64,000 nt of DNA from Paenibacillus cookii (GCF_018333375.1 NZ_BORW01000015.1:1-64000), one strand, 5' to 3'; positions 17,074 through 26,287 are shown, numbered from the stretch's first letter. Numbers and translations are program-made. The notes: generated by a model not told the origin, from the sequence alone.

Positions 17074-18453
17074 TTATTGGCCGGCTTGCTGCAGCGACTC
17101 GAACAACTTTTTCGTTTGCTGCGAATCTTTTTCGTTATAGTAAATCGTAACACCTTCAAGCTTGATTCGGATATACGGCGGATTATTTTTGAAAACGTAC
17201 AGCCGCGCTTTGCCCGCTTCCTTCAGCCGGAAGTGTCCCCTGGCATACTGATTCGTCGCTTCGCCATTCGTTTTGGTGGCGCCGGGAATCGCGTCTACCA
17301 GCGTTAACTCCTTAATATCCGCAAGGCTGAAATCAAAGGAGTACATCGGGTAATGAATTTCTACCTTGTCATCCTGCGTTACGGCTAGCGACGGGGAAGT
17401 GAGCTCGGACCGGATCAGCATAAACGAAACGCCGACGACCACCGCGGTGATAAGCCCAAAAGATCCCCACTTGATGATTTTGCCTGGCACAGTCGCCGTA
17501 TTGACGGTTCCTCCCATTCCGATCCGTTTGGGAACAAAAACGCTTTTGTCATGGGGATTGTGGTACGTAAAGCCGTTCACCCAGTATTCGTCATCGTCGG
17601 TATATACCGTTTTGCCGTCATGTTCCAGCATGTCCCGCTCCAGCGCTTGGATTTTGCGGTATACGGCATAGATCGCGCCGACAGGAATCGCGGCAAAAAG
17701 CACGATGATCGCCAGCCATGCGCCTTCCATATTTCCGGTTTCGTTGTTCACCAGCATAAAAATCAGGAAAACATGGACATTCTCCGCAACCGCCATCCAC
17801 AGCCACAGATAGGATAAAGCCCGGCGTTTGGCCTGATTGAGCACGAGATTAATCTCGGTATTCATGCTGTACACTTTCGCTCTCGTTTTGCGCATGTATA
17901 GCGACACCAAAAAGAACAGCGCAGTAAGAAATATGCCGCATGCCGTCACACCATACGATTGGTCATCTTGTCTAAAGGACCACCACAGCAAGCCGACCGA
18001 CATGGCAAAAGGAAAGATAAAAAGCCATAACGGCGCCGAACGGGCGTTTTTGTGCTGAGCTACCCGCAGGTCGGTGAGAACGACTCGCTTATCTCCCACA
18101 AACCATTCGTGCTCCCGTTTTAAAGCTAGCGTACGGGCGAAGGCCTTCCGGAATGGCATGGCCATCACAACCGATAACACGGCCGACCATACGAAAAAAT
18201 AAATAACCTGAAAAGCCGACAAGTCGTGCAGGAACAGCATCGGGACCAGAGCGCCGCCCATCCATAGGCTTGCATAAAGAAACTGCTTGTTAAAGCTGGC
18301 CTGAACTTGTTTCAGCTCCTCGTGCCCCGCGGCCGCTTCCGGCAGTTTGACGGCAAAGAGCATGCCGTTTTTGTAGGCGGCTTGCGGTTTGTACATGCCG
18401 AGGATGACGGAGTAGCAAATGACGGATATCAGCATTAGAATGATCGTTAACAT
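17074..18453 (-). CDS. DUF1648-type multi-pass membrane protein
   Basis: A 459-residue protein with about eight hydrophobic segments resembles DUF1648/DUF5808 membrane proteins that sit beside YtrA-type GntR regulators in Bacillota. The N-terminal helix begins directly at MLTIILMLISVICYSVIL. The C-terminal part after residue 370 is extracytoplasmic-looking and ends in a small mixed domain (YYNEKDSQQTKKLFESL) like bacterial PH-like domains. GAGGAGG precedes the ATG, 10 nt after the regulator stop. Its biochemical role is unknown; homologues are often linked to cell-envelope stress or peptide resistance, which is only suggestive here. Confidence 0.75.
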   Translation of the reverse strand: MLTIILMLISVICYSVILGMYKPQAAYKNGMLFAVKLPEAAAGHEELKQVQASFNKQFLYASLWMGGALVPMLFLHDLSAFQVIYFFVWSAVLSVVMAMPFRKAFARTLALKREHEWFVGDKRVVLTDLRVAQHKNARSAPLWLFIFPFAMSVGLLWWSFRQDDQSYGVTACGIFLTALFFLVSLYMRKTRAKVYSMNTEINLVLNQAKRRALSYLWLWMAVAENVHVFLIFMLVNNETGNMEGAWLAIIVLFAAIPVGAIYAVYRKIQALERDMLEHDGKTVYTDDDEYWVNGFTYHNPHDKSVFVPKRIGMGGTVNTATVPGKIIKWGSFGLITAVVVGVSFMLIRSELTSPSLAVTQDDKVEIHYPMYSFDFSLADIKELTLVDAIPGATKTNGEATNQYARGHFRLKEAGKARLYVFKNNPPYIRIKLEGVTIYYNEKDSQQTKKLFESLQQAGQ

Positions 18454-18463
18454 GAGGACCTCC

Positions 18464-18865
18464 TCATTCTGCAGGGTGAGGTTTCAGCGGATTGTACGTC
18501 ATTTTGGAAAAAATCTGCGAACACAAGGTTTGGAACCGGGATTCGTTGATACCCTGGATCGCTGCCTGCGCGATGATCAACTGCAGCTTTTCCTCCAGTT
18601 CCGGGGACGGCTCCGGATCGCCTGGCATTTGCGGATTAACTTTGGCGCCGTGACGCCGGTCAATCACGATATATCCCTCCTGCTTCAGCAGCGAATAGGT
18701 TTTATTGACCGTCATCGTGTTGATGCCGAGCTCTTCGGCGAGCTGCCGGACCGTCGGCAGTTTCTCCTGCGGTTCCAGTTCTCCGGTAGCAATGCCGATC
18801 ACGATCTGATTGCGCAGCTGCTCATAAAGCGGGGTGTCGCTATCCAATTGCAAGGAAATGACCAT
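18464..18865 (-). CDS. GntR-family regulator, YtrA subfamily
   Basis: This 133-residue protein has the GntR winged helix at residues 8-75 (PLYEQLRNQIV, GELEPQEKLPTVRQLAEELGINTMTVNKTY) and only a short helical tail. That is the size and layout of the YtrA subfamily, which represses its own operon of membrane or ABC genes. It is the first gene of the group and overlies a dyad in its promoter (18895-18922), so autoregulation is likely. Confidence 0.9.
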   Translation of the reverse strand: MVISLQLDSDTPLYEQLRNQIVIGIATGELEPQEKLPTVRQLAEELGINTMTVNKTYSLLKQEGYIVIDRRHGAKVNPQMPGDPEPSPELEEKLQLIIAQAAIQGINESRFQTLCSQIFSKMTYNPLKPHPAE

Positions 18866-18894
18866 ACGTTCTTCACTCCTTCATTCGCTTTTAT

Positions 18895-18922
18895 GTATTA
18901 TCCATTGTAATACAAATAATAC
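18895..18922. promoter_or_regulatory. Nested palindrome, likely GntR/YtrA operator
   Basis: GTATTA at 18895-18900 and TAATAC at 18917-18922 form an outer dyad around TTGTAATACAA (18905-18915). It lies 30-57 nt upstream of the GntR start, where YtrA-type repressors usually bind. Confidence 0.6.
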
Positions 18923-18953
18923 TTAAAATCGAGATTAATATGTCCCCTTTGCC

Positions 18954-18988
18954 AAAAAAAAGACACCGACATCAAGATGTCAGTGCCT
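18954..18988 (-). terminator. Terminator of the PadR/FtsW-like operon
   Basis: On the minus strand a GGCACTGACAT/ATGTCGGTGTC hairpin with a 4-nt loop is followed by seven T. It overlaps the last codons of the FtsW-like gene. Confidence 0.8.
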
Positions 18989-20296
18989 TTTCAACGCTTC
19001 TCCCATCTCCCTCGGAATCATGTTTTGACGCCGGAAAATCGACAGCAGCAGCCCTGCAGCGGCAAAATCGAAGACTTGCATCATATTGCTGTACCCTATG
19101 AAAGGCAGCACCTCGCCGACAATCGGGACGATGCCGAAAGACATGAGAATCGGCCAGAACATCCGGATGGCGAAGAGGCTCATGAATCCGACGACGATTC
19201 TTCTTGCATATTCGTCATGGATGCGGTCCCTCATTTTCCAGACCCGGACCATAAACCAGAACGCCAGCCCAGCGATGAGGATGCCGAATCCCCAGCCGAA
19301 ACAATAAATCAGATACGGAAACAAAGAGTCCGCGTACGCATAAGGAAGCGTATCCAACCGCGCGGCAAATCCATGCCCGAACCAGCCCGCCGAAAGAATC
19401 GCCGCCTTGGTTTGAAGCAACTGATGGCTGCCCTCCCCCGCCGGATATAAAAACGCATGAAGACGATGGTATAACTGGCTGGCTTGGGCAAGGGCGAAAA
19501 TGTATAAAGACAGCAGCGGAAGGGCCAGCAACAAAAATTGGGCGCCGCTCTTTTTCGTTTTCCAAGTCAGCAAGAAGAAAGCAGCGAGATAGATTAGGCC
19601 GTAAAACCAGGAAGACCCTAAGGAAAACAATACAACGGGAAGCGCTCCCCTGCCGACCAGCTGAACAAGATGCTCCGCTCCGCGCCAATCCTTAGCCGGC
19701 TTCATGCCTGCCAGCCCCAAGACGAGGATCGGAAGCGAAACGGCCATGATATTGACGCCAAACGGTCCAAACGCGAGAAACACCTTCCTTCCGTTGAGGT
19801 CGATCCCTACAAAAAGGGTAAGCAACATCAGAAGTAACATGCCGTAAAACAGCACGGCCGAATGCTTTTGTATTTTGCGGTAATCGATAAAGTAGAACAC
19901 CATCAGGAAGGCCATGCCCATAAGAGTAAACAGCACTTTATTTTCGACAAGCCTCGTGCCGAATTTCGGGTACATTCCCGATTGCTGGGCGGCAAACACT
20001 CCGAAAATGCCCAAAAGCGCCATCGCCGCTATAATAACAAACATCTTCCATTCCACGGCAGGCTTATGAGCCTGGTGTAGGTTGCGCCCAATCGCATCCG
20101 GGTCTCCCATCTGGCGGACCGCCTCCGCGGCAGCCTCTTCCTCGGGCATCCCTTCCTCAAGCAAAAGCTCCATTCGTTCTGCCACGTGGGATATAAGCTC
20201 CTCGCGGATATCCGCATGCAGCTCCCTGGCGCGAACGTGTCTGCATACCCGGTTCAAAAATGCGGCAACGGCCGCACATTGTTCAAGCTGGTTCAC
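18980..20296 (-). CDS. FtsW/RodA/SpoVE-like membrane protein with N-terminal HAAS domain
   Basis: The product has an N-terminal helical domain of about 75 residues (REELISHVAERMELLLEEG, DPDAIGRNL), the permease-prefix or HAAS type found in PadR-controlled genes. It is followed by nine or ten membrane helices resembling the FtsW/RodA/SpoVE (SEDS) family of lipid-II polymerases. I chose GTG at 20296 because it overlaps the PadR stop as GTGA and has GGAGGG before it; upstream codons run into padR. No class B penicillin-binding partner is nearby, so enzymatic activity is uncertain. Co-transcription with padR suggests inducible envelope remodelling. Confidence 0.82.
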   Translation of the reverse strand: MNQLEQCAAVAAFLNRVCRHVRARELHADIREELISHVAERMELLLEEGMPEEEAAAEAVRQMGDPDAIGRNLHQAHKPAVEWKMFVIIAAMALLGIFGVFAAQQSGMYPKFGTRLVENKVLFTLMGMAFLMVFYFIDYRKIQKHSAVLFYGMLLLMLLTLFVGIDLNGRKVFLAFGPFGVNIMAVSLPILVLGLAGMKPAKDWRGAEHLVQLVGRGALPVVLFSLGSSWFYGLIYLAAFFLLTWKTKKSGAQFLLLALPLLSLYIFALAQASQLYHRLHAFLYPAGEGSHQLLQTKAAILSAGWFGHGFAARLDTLPYAYADSLFPYLIYCFGWGFGILIAGLAFWFMVRVWKMRDRIHDEYARRIVVGFMSLFAIRMFWPILMSFGIVPIVGEVLPFIGYSNMMQVFDFAAAGLLLSIFRRQNMIPREMGEALKRH

Positions 20297-20625
20297 GATG
20301 TTCCCTCCCCAATAACCCGATCCACCGCGGTCCGGAATTGGACCCACTCTTGCGTCTTTTCTTTCAGTTGGCCTCTGCCCCGGTCGGTAATGCGGTAATA
20401 CTTGCGTTTGCGCCCGTCGTGCGTGCTCCAATAGGCATCCAGCCAACCTTCGGCCTCCAGGGAATGCAGGATGGGGTATAACGTTCCTTCCTTCATTGAA
20501 AATACCCCCTCCGAGCTTCGCTCGATCTCTTTGATCAGTTCGTAACCGTACATCTCCTTCTTGTTCAACAACGTGAGCACTAAAATAGCGGTGCTGCCTT
20601 TCAGCAGCTCTTTATTGACTGCCAT
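20293..20625 (-). CDS. PadR-family transcriptional regulator
   Basis: This 110-residue regulator has the PadR winged helix (GSTAILVLTLLNKKEMYGYELIKEI, EGTLYPILHSLEAEGWL, RKYYRITDRG) and a short C-terminal helix, typical of the PadR-s2 group. It overlaps the downstream HAAS/FtsW-like gene by 4 nt and probably represses this operon until an envelope signal arrives. The signal is unknown. Confidence 0.93.
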   Translation of the reverse strand: MAVNKELLKGSTAILVLTLLNKKEMYGYELIKEIERSSEGVFSMKEGTLYPILHSLEAEGWLDAYWSTHDGRKRKYYRITDRGRGQLKEKTQEWVQFRTAVDRVIGEGTS

Positions 20626-20873
20626 CCGACGATCTCCTTATACCTAGATTTACGATATATCGAATTACTATGTATATGAGTATATGTAAATAAACCATGA
20701 AATGCAAGAAGGATTCCTAAATAGACAACCTTTAATTACGCCCCCCCTTATATATATAAAGGAAGGTTTTCGAAAATTGTATAGGTTTTGTATAGGTCCG
20801 GTTGTTAACCTATTTTTGAGGCATATTGTAGAAATTTAAACGTGACATGATCGATAAATAACCAGCGCTGCAA

Positions 20874-20912
20874 AAAACAACCATTGACCGGATTTTCGGC
20901 AATGGTTGTTTT
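20874..20912 (-). terminator. Orphan terminator
   Basis: A 13-bp stem AAAACAACCATTG/CAATGGTTGTTTT with a T-rich minus-strand exit (GTTTTTTGC) lies in the 400-bp spacer between padR and the third riboswitch. No gene that it could terminate is visible; 20640-20870 is AT-rich with no convincing open frame. Confidence 0.7.
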
Positions 20913-21032
20913 AATATCAGCATGTTTCAGAGCCGCCGATCCCGCCGATCAGACCAAGTTCAGAAAATATTCAGACGGTTCTTGTATAATTCATTTGTTT
21001 ACTCACTCTTGCTTGAATATATGCTCGTACGA

Positions 21033-21124
21033 TAATGGCAAACCCGATTGAAAAACGGGGACGCAAAGCTACAGGGGCTAACGGTTTTGCCATAGCAGCA
21101 AATGCCAATGCCAGCCAGCTGCCG
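21033..21124 (+). ncRNA. c-di-GMP-I riboswitch upstream of a SARP-type regulator
   Basis: A canonical GEMM-I aptamer reads AATGGCAAACCC, GATTGAAAAACGGG, GACGCAAAGC, ACAGGGGCTAA and GCCAGCCAGCTGCC. It is followed 15 nt later by a terminator and then by the response-regulator gene. Aptamer bases 21058-21063 (GGGACG) can pair with 21142-21147 (CGTCCT), which overlap the terminator 5' arm. This fits an OFF switch, by inference. Confidence 0.95.
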
Positions 21125-21138
21125 AATACGACGGGAAT

Positions 21139-21188
21139 CTCCGTCCTATTTAGCATGCCTGCTGCTTGACGGAGGTTTTTTCTTTTTC
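21139..21188 (+). terminator. Riboswitch-linked terminator
   Basis: CTCCGTC (21139-21145) pairs with GACGGAG (21168-21174) across a 22-nt loop and is followed by GTTTTTTCTTTTT. It separates the c-di-GMP aptamer from the regulator start at 21238. Confidence 0.85.
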
Positions 21189-21237
21189 CTGCATAACCGC
21201 AAGGAAGGCAATACGAATAAAGGTGGAATCAATCAGG

Positions 21238-22374
21238 ATGAGGGCTTTACTAGTCGACGATGAGCCATTAGCTCTGGAATATCTTAAAAAGAAACTTGAA
21301 TACGATATCGGTGGCGTTAACGTCGTGGGCTTATGTTCGAATCCTTATCAGGTGGTTGGGGTTGCGGTCAAACAGCGGCCCGACGTCGTGTTTCTCGACA
21401 TCCATATGCCTGAAATGAACGGACTTGAGCTCGGCGAACAATTGCAGGCTGCCGTTCCGCACACTGAAATCGTCTTCGTGACGGGCTACGACCAATATGC
21501 CGTACGCGCCTTTGAGCTTTATGCGCTGGACTATATTATGAAACCCGTGCGCTTGGACCGCTTGCGCCTGACGGTTCAGCGTTTGCGCGAAAGGCTTCAG
21601 GAAGACCCCGAAGCGTCCGGCAAAGCGAAAACGCCGCTTTTCCTGTGCTTCAATCAGCTTCGGGTCCAGCTTCCCGGAATGGAGCCGCAAACGTTGAAAT
21701 GGCGCACGAACAAAGCGCAGGAGCTGTTCGCTTATTTGCTTCACCACCGCGAGCGTACGGTCGATCGCGGCACGTTAATCGAGCTTTTATGGCCCGATTT
21801 TGATGTGTCCCGGGCGACCCAGCAGCTGTACACGACCATCTATCATATCCGCCAAACCCTGTCCAAGGCCGGCCTGACGATGATCCGCATCATCAAAGGA
21901 GAACTTGAAGCCGGATACCGGCTCACCATCGGGGGAGCCCGGGTCGACGTCGAGGAATGGGAGCAGCGGCTTAAGCGGTTAGAAGCTATAGACCTCACGA
22001 ACGCGGAGGAATACGAGCAGGTCCTCGATCAGTTCGAAGGGAATTATCTGGGGGAATACGAGTACCTGTGGGCCGAATACGAACGGGAACGAATCCGGCT
22101 CTTGTGGCTGCAGCACGCGGAAAACCTGGCCCGGTTTTATATGGACCGCGGGAAAAGGAAAGCAGCGATTGACGTGAATCTGCGCATTCAGCGGCAGCTG
22201 CCCGACCGGGAAGAAACGTATCTGACCCTAATGACGCTTTACGACAGCCTCGGCGACGCAAGCAGCGTCGAAGAGCAGTACTGGCTCCTTGCCACCAGAA
22301 TGCGGGAGCTGGAGCTTGCTTTTCCCCCGAGAATCTTGGCGTGGTATGAGCAATGGAAACAGCAAACGCGCTGA
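21238..22374 (+). CDS. Response regulator with SARP-type output (receiver, winged helix, BTAD)
   Basis: This 378-residue protein starts with a receiver domain (VDDEP; phospho-acceptor Asp54 in VFLDIHMPEMNG; Lys in MKPVRL). An OmpR-like winged helix follows (about 150-240; RTNKAQELFAYLLHHRERTVDRGTLI in part), then a bacterial transcriptional activator domain of helical repeats to the C-terminus. I start at ATG 21238, 10 nt after AGGTGG; the longer frame begins inside the terminator. No sensor kinase gene is adjacent. Expression is controlled by the c-di-GMP-I riboswitch upstream, linking second messenger and two-component signalling. The regulon is unknown. Confidence 0.88.
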   Translation: MRALLVDDEPLALEYLKKKLEYDIGGVNVVGLCSNPYQVVGVAVKQRPDVVFLDIHMPEMNGLELGEQLQAAVPHTEIVFVTGYDQYAVRAFELYALDYIMKPVRLDRLRLTVQRLRERLQEDPEASGKAKTPLFLCFNQLRVQLPGMEPQTLKWRTNKAQELFAYLLHHRERTVDRGTLIELLWPDFDVSRATQQLYTTIYHIRQTLSKAGLTMIRIIKGELEAGYRLTIGGARVDVEEWEQRLKRLEAIDLTNAEEYEQVLDQFEGNYLGEYEYLWAEYERERIRLLWLQHAENLARFYMDRGKRKAAIDVNLRIQRQLPDREETYLTLMTLYDSLGDASSVEEQYWLLATRMRELELAFPPRILAWYEQWKQQTR

Positions 22375-22384
22375 TTGCAGCAAT

Positions 22385-22409
22385 CCCCCGAACGTAACGT
22401 TCGGGGGCG
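22385..22409. terminator. Hairpin between convergent genes
   Basis: CCCCCGAACGT/ACGTTCGGGGG is a near-perfect GC-rich palindrome between the SARP-type regulator and pnkp. It has no T-run on either side, so termination efficiency is doubtful. Confidence 0.45.
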
Positions 22410-22429
22410 GATGTCAAGCTGTTCTTCGT

Positions 22430-25015
22430 TTACAGCCGCGGATCGATCTCCCGTTCCTGGCCGACTTCGAACAGCAGATTGGCGGCGATTTCCTGATAGG
22501 CCTGATGCTGAGGGGAAATCTCCCCGAATTTGACTTCAAGCATCCGCACGCCAAGCTGATGTTCGTTCAAGGATGTCCGCAGCTTGCGCATAATGCTTTT
22601 TTGCTTCATCAGCTTGCGGTATTTGTGCGGGAACCGGTAATCGTAGCCGTATACGATCGTCAAATAGTCGGGATTGCGCACCTTCATGTAGGGCACCGTC
22701 CGGCCATTCCACGTCTCCGGCTTGATGACGACTCCTTCCATATGCTTTTCCGTGGTCAGCTTGCCGAAAAAGCTTTCGGCCCGGGCGTCGCTATCCGGAT
22801 CGGACAAATCCAGCGTGATCGCTTCATCCTCCGAAAGGAAACGGTACATCTCCGAGGTGCTCCATGCCGGAAATTGCTCCCGTCCATCGTCGTATACGAT
22901 TTTCAGCACGGCAAACGGCTTATACTCCATTTCCGCATCTTCCGCATACAGCTCCAGCTGCTTCTTATAGACTTCGTACGCCCGGTCATGTTCGGCAAGC
23001 GGCACGCTGCTCTCCCGGACGTCATGCAGGTGCTTATAGGTTTGATACACGCTGGCGCCGTATTTTTCGCTTAAGACGCTTTTGGCGGTACGGTATTGGT
23101 CTTGCTCGAACCCGCTGGTGTCGTATTGTTCCATCAGCTGTTGCAAAGCAGGCTCGAATCCGTTATGCCGCAAAAACGCCAGCTCCGTTTCCAGCGCTTT
23201 TTCGATCGGCTTGAACTGGCGTTCGATCAGCCCTTCTCCGAGCGCCTTCCACGGCAGCAATTCCCCGTCGAGCAGCAGCATGGAGATCCCGTGTTGCTTC
23301 ATGTATCCGCCGAACCGGTCCAGAAGTTTCCGATAAATCTCCGTCAAGTCCGCCTGCTTCACCTTATAGCCGTTCCGGCTGACGGCAAAACATTGCTCCG
23401 GTTCCTGATGCAAATAGACGTTGCAGCGGGAGCCCATATATTTCGGCTGCAAAACGACCTGCCGGACGCCGTGCCCGCGGAAATAATCCAGTCCTTTTTT
23501 CAGCGACTCCAGCTCGTTTCTTTCCGGGTCCTTGTCCGCGGGGGACATCGTGCCGGAAATATAATTGATGTGATGACGCGAGCAGTAATGCAGCCGGCGC
23601 ATTTCGTCCTCTCCCAAATCCTGCACCGAAACCTTGCGCTCTTCCCGGAACAATACCGGCAGTTCTTCCGCCGTCGCGGCCGTGCGCGATGAATGCGACT
23701 TCATGAACGGCTTGAACGTGATCATGACAGACGTCAGTCCATTTCCATGGACGGCCCCGGTATCGATATGGATTTTGTTTCGGATGCGGAAAGCGCGCTT
23801 CGCGGCGATATGGCCGAAAATATGGTACGGATGGTTCCCGACCGCTTCCTCCTGCAAAAACGACAACTGCCCTTCCAGCGGCGCTTCGCGGTCGATCCGC
23901 AGGTTGCGCTGATGGCGGACGGCGTTTGCGTCCAGCTTGCCGATATATTTCTTTTTGCACGGGGCATGGGTCACGTAATAGGATGGGCCGTTCACGCCAA
24001 GATAACGGTAAAACGGCTTCGCCTTCGATACCAGGCACTCGAATTTGTCCCAAAGTTCCGGATCGGCCTGCAGCGTCCCGGCGGAATCGAAATACGTGCG
24101 AAGCAGCTCTGGATCCGCGCCGCTGATTTCGCCTTGCACATATTTGTGCACGAAATTTTCGTGATTCCCCATCACAAACAGGAAATGCTCGCGGTTAGCA
24201 TGCAAAAACTCCACGATTTCTTTCGTTTTTGTCCCTTTGTCGATCCAGTCGCCGGCCAGGATGATTTTCGCGTCCCGCACCCGGTCTCCGGCGATCAGCT
24301 TGCCTGCCTCGATCCGGTACCCGTAGCTCAGCAGCAACCCTTGCAGTTCATCCACGCGTTCATGGACGTCGCCGACGATGATATACTGCCGGTTTTGCGG
24401 CAGCACCGTGTCCAGATAGGCGTCAAGATCCTCGATGACCACGCTGTACTCCGGATTCCGTACACCCGCCTCCGGCCGGTAAAAATCCTTCGCGCGCACT
24501 TTATGGATTTGGTCGTACCCCTCGCGGGCAAGCGCTCCGAGCACCTCCTTTTTCAGGCGGTTGATATGGTTCGTGATGAGCCGCTTCGAACGTTCCGAGG
24601 CGTAATAATCCTCCCGTTTCCGGTAATCGAACACGATGACTTCCAGATGGTAATGGTTGCGGCGGGCAATATCCTTGACCTTGGCGCGGAAATCCTCGGC
24701 CAGCCCGGTCGTATCGACGACGACGAACTCCGCGTTGACGGGAAACGTCGTCACCATGTTCAGAGTCTCGAACAACAGGTGGAATGCCTGCTCGCTAGCC
24801 TCCAGCATCACCTGGTCGTATTTATCGTAGTCATGCCCGAGCACCTCCTGACGGATTTGGTCGGAAGACAGGTATTGAATATTCGCTTTGATGTTTTTAT
24901 CCGCGTCTTCAAACCGCAGTCCCGGCATGAGCACTTCCTTGGCAAAGGTCGTTTTGCCGCATTCCGTCGAACCGACGAGCATGAAGATCGTATGCATTTT
25001 CGTCCGGATTTCCAT
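22430..25015 (-). CDS. pnkp: Bacterial RNA repair kinase-phosphatase-ligase Pnkp
   Basis: This 861-residue protein has the three-part layout of bacterial Pnkp. The N-terminal 5'-polynucleotide kinase has the P-loop GSTECGKTT (15-23). The calcineurin-type phosphatase has GDVHER (about 215), GDWIDKG (about 254) and GNHE (about 284), for removing 2',3'-cyclic or 3' phosphates. The C-terminal adenylyltransferase module has the nucleotidyl-lysine motif KYMG (about 525). Pnkp heals and, with Hen1, seals cleaved tRNA so that the repaired ends resist a second cut. Hen1 is encoded 6 nt upstream in the same operon. AAGGAGG lies 10 nt before the ATG. No separate Rnl gene is visible. Confidence 0.95.
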   Translation of the reverse strand: MEIRTKMHTIFMLVGSTECGKTTFAKEVLMPGLRFEDADKNIKANIQYLSSDQIRQEVLGHDYDKYDQVMLEASEQAFHLLFETLNMVTTFPVNAEFVVVDTTGLAEDFRAKVKDIARRNHYHLEVIVFDYRKREDYYASERSKRLITNHINRLKKEVLGALAREGYDQIHKVRAKDFYRPEAGVRNPEYSVVIEDLDAYLDTVLPQNRQYIIVGDVHERVDELQGLLLSYGYRIEAGKLIAGDRVRDAKIILAGDWIDKGTKTKEIVEFLHANREHFLFVMGNHENFVHKYVQGEISGADPELLRTYFDSAGTLQADPELWDKFECLVSKAKPFYRYLGVNGPSYYVTHAPCKKKYIGKLDANAVRHQRNLRIDREAPLEGQLSFLQEEAVGNHPYHIFGHIAAKRAFRIRNKIHIDTGAVHGNGLTSVMITFKPFMKSHSSRTAATAEELPVLFREERKVSVQDLGEDEMRRLHYCSRHHINYISGTMSPADKDPERNELESLKKGLDYFRGHGVRQVVLQPKYMGSRCNVYLHQEPEQCFAVSRNGYKVKQADLTEIYRKLLDRFGGYMKQHGISMLLLDGELLPWKALGEGLIERQFKPIEKALETELAFLRHNGFEPALQQLMEQYDTSGFEQDQYRTAKSVLSEKYGASVYQTYKHLHDVRESSVPLAEHDRAYEVYKKQLELYAEDAEMEYKPFAVLKIVYDDGREQFPAWSTSEMYRFLSEDEAITLDLSDPDSDARAESFFGKLTTEKHMEGVVIKPETWNGRTVPYMKVRNPDYLTIVYGYDYRFPHKYRKLMKQKSIMRKLRTSLNEHQLGVRMLEVKFGEISPQHQAYQEIAANLLFEVGQEREIDPRL

Positions 25016-25021
25016 GATCGA

Positions 25022-26287
25022 TTAAACCTCCTTTTTCTTCAGGATGGCCCCCTGCGTCGTGCGGATGCCGTCCACCTCGTCCCCGATGTCCACGAATTCG
25101 CATGAAAGGCCCGCGTCCCGGATCGCGTCCAGCAGCCATAGCCGGAACGCCTCCCGTCCCATCTCCCATTTGTGGTCGTCGTGGCGGAAACCCGCAAGTC
25201 CGTAAAACCGGTTAAAGTCCTTGTTCGGCGTCGTGATCACAAAATGGCCGAAATCGACCTCTCGCCCAATCTGGCGGATCAGCTCCGCGGCCTCCCCTTC
25301 GCTCATGTGCTCGATCACTTCGGTCAAAATGACGTCCACCCGCTCGCCGCTGTATTCCGCGAGGAAATGGCCGATCGATCCAAAAGCCGCAATGTTGGCG
25401 ACCTGCTTCGATTCCGCTCTGCGCGTCATTTTGTAAAGCGCCTCTTCGTCGACGTCGACCGCATAATACGTGCCGTCGATTTTGCCGGCGAACGGAAGAG
25501 CGTAAAACCCTTCGCCACAGCCCACATCCAGAATGGATTTGTCGAAAGGCAGCACGCCCCCGATGAAATTCCGCCGCTGCAGCGCCGTCCCCCCGTACGC
25601 AAATTGAATGCTGTAGCGGTCCGTTTTTTCGAGCTCTGCTTTGTATCGGCCGAACCGTTCCTTGGACGACAAAAAGTTGCGAACGAACAGGCTCCGGATA
25701 TAAAACGGCGCGTCGATGACGTGCATGCTCCGGATGTACTTCTCCAGCACCTTTTCCGAAATATCGATGTATTCGTTGCCGAACATGGACAGGAACAAAC
25801 ACAATACGCTGACCACATGCAGAAGCTGATACAGGCTTTTTTGCGTCGTGACGGTTAACGAATAGCTTTTATGCGCCAGATGGACGGTCGTAAACGTAAA
25901 TTCCGGAAGATGTTTCGCAAAAAAATCGATATAGCGGGTCAACTCGATATGGATCATCGGAATGTAAAAGGTATGTTCATAGCCTTCCGCATCCCGTTCG
26001 TCTTGCGTTTTCAGCGGGGCCGAAAAAAATTCCCCGATCGCGTTCAGCGGAAATAAAGGCGTATGATATCGCGAAACGTTAAGATATTCGAAGGTTTCCT
26101 GCTGGTGCTGTTTATAGGAAATTTCATTGTCCGCGTCCTTGAAATAAACGTTATATGTGTTTTCGTCGGTATACCAGCCGTACGCGATTCCCTGACGGAT
26201 GCTCCGCAGCATCATGCCGGAACCCGGATTTTTTTTGATGAGATACGAAAATTGCGGGTTGGTCGATTTCACTTGAACGATTGCCAT
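25022..26287 (-). CDS. hen1: Hen1 3'-terminal RNA ribose 2'-O-methyltransferase
   Basis: The 421-residue protein has an N-terminal half typical of bacterial Hen1 and a C-terminal S-adenosylmethionine methyltransferase domain. The latter carries DVGCGEGFY near residue 258, the metal-binding EVIEHMSEG (about 320), and TTPNKDFN followed by FRHDDHKWE (about 365), the family signature. Hen1 methylates the terminal 2'-OH of the 3' RNA fragment before Pnkp joins the ends, protecting the repaired RNA. It is the first gene of the operon and is divergent from two WYL-domain genes across about 150 bp. Confidence 0.94.
   Translation of the reverse strand: MAIVQVKSTNPQFSYLIKKNPGSGMMLRSIRQGIAYGWYTDENTYNVYFKDADNEISYKQHQQETFEYLNVSRYHTPLFPLNAIGEFFSAPLKTQDERDAEGYEHTFYIPMIHIELTRYIDFFAKHLPEFTFTTVHLAHKSYSLTVTTQKSLYQLLHVVSVLCLFLSMFGNEYIDISEKVLEKYIRSMHVIDAPFYIRSLFVRNFLSSKERFGRYKAELEKTDRYSIQFAYGGTALQRRNFIGGVLPFDKSILDVGCGEGFYALPFAGKIDGTYYAVDVDEEALYKMTRRAESKQVANIAAFGSIGHFLAEYSGERVDVILTEVIEHMSEGEAAELIRQIGREVDFGHFVITTPNKDFNRFYGLAGFRHDDHKWEMGREAFRLWLLDAIRDAGLSCEFVDIGDEVDGIRTTQGAILKKKEV

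Noticed and set aside
20971-21156. A 61-codon minus-strand frame
   Set aside because: It is antisense to the third c-di-GMP riboswitch, whose RNA conservation explains the sequence.
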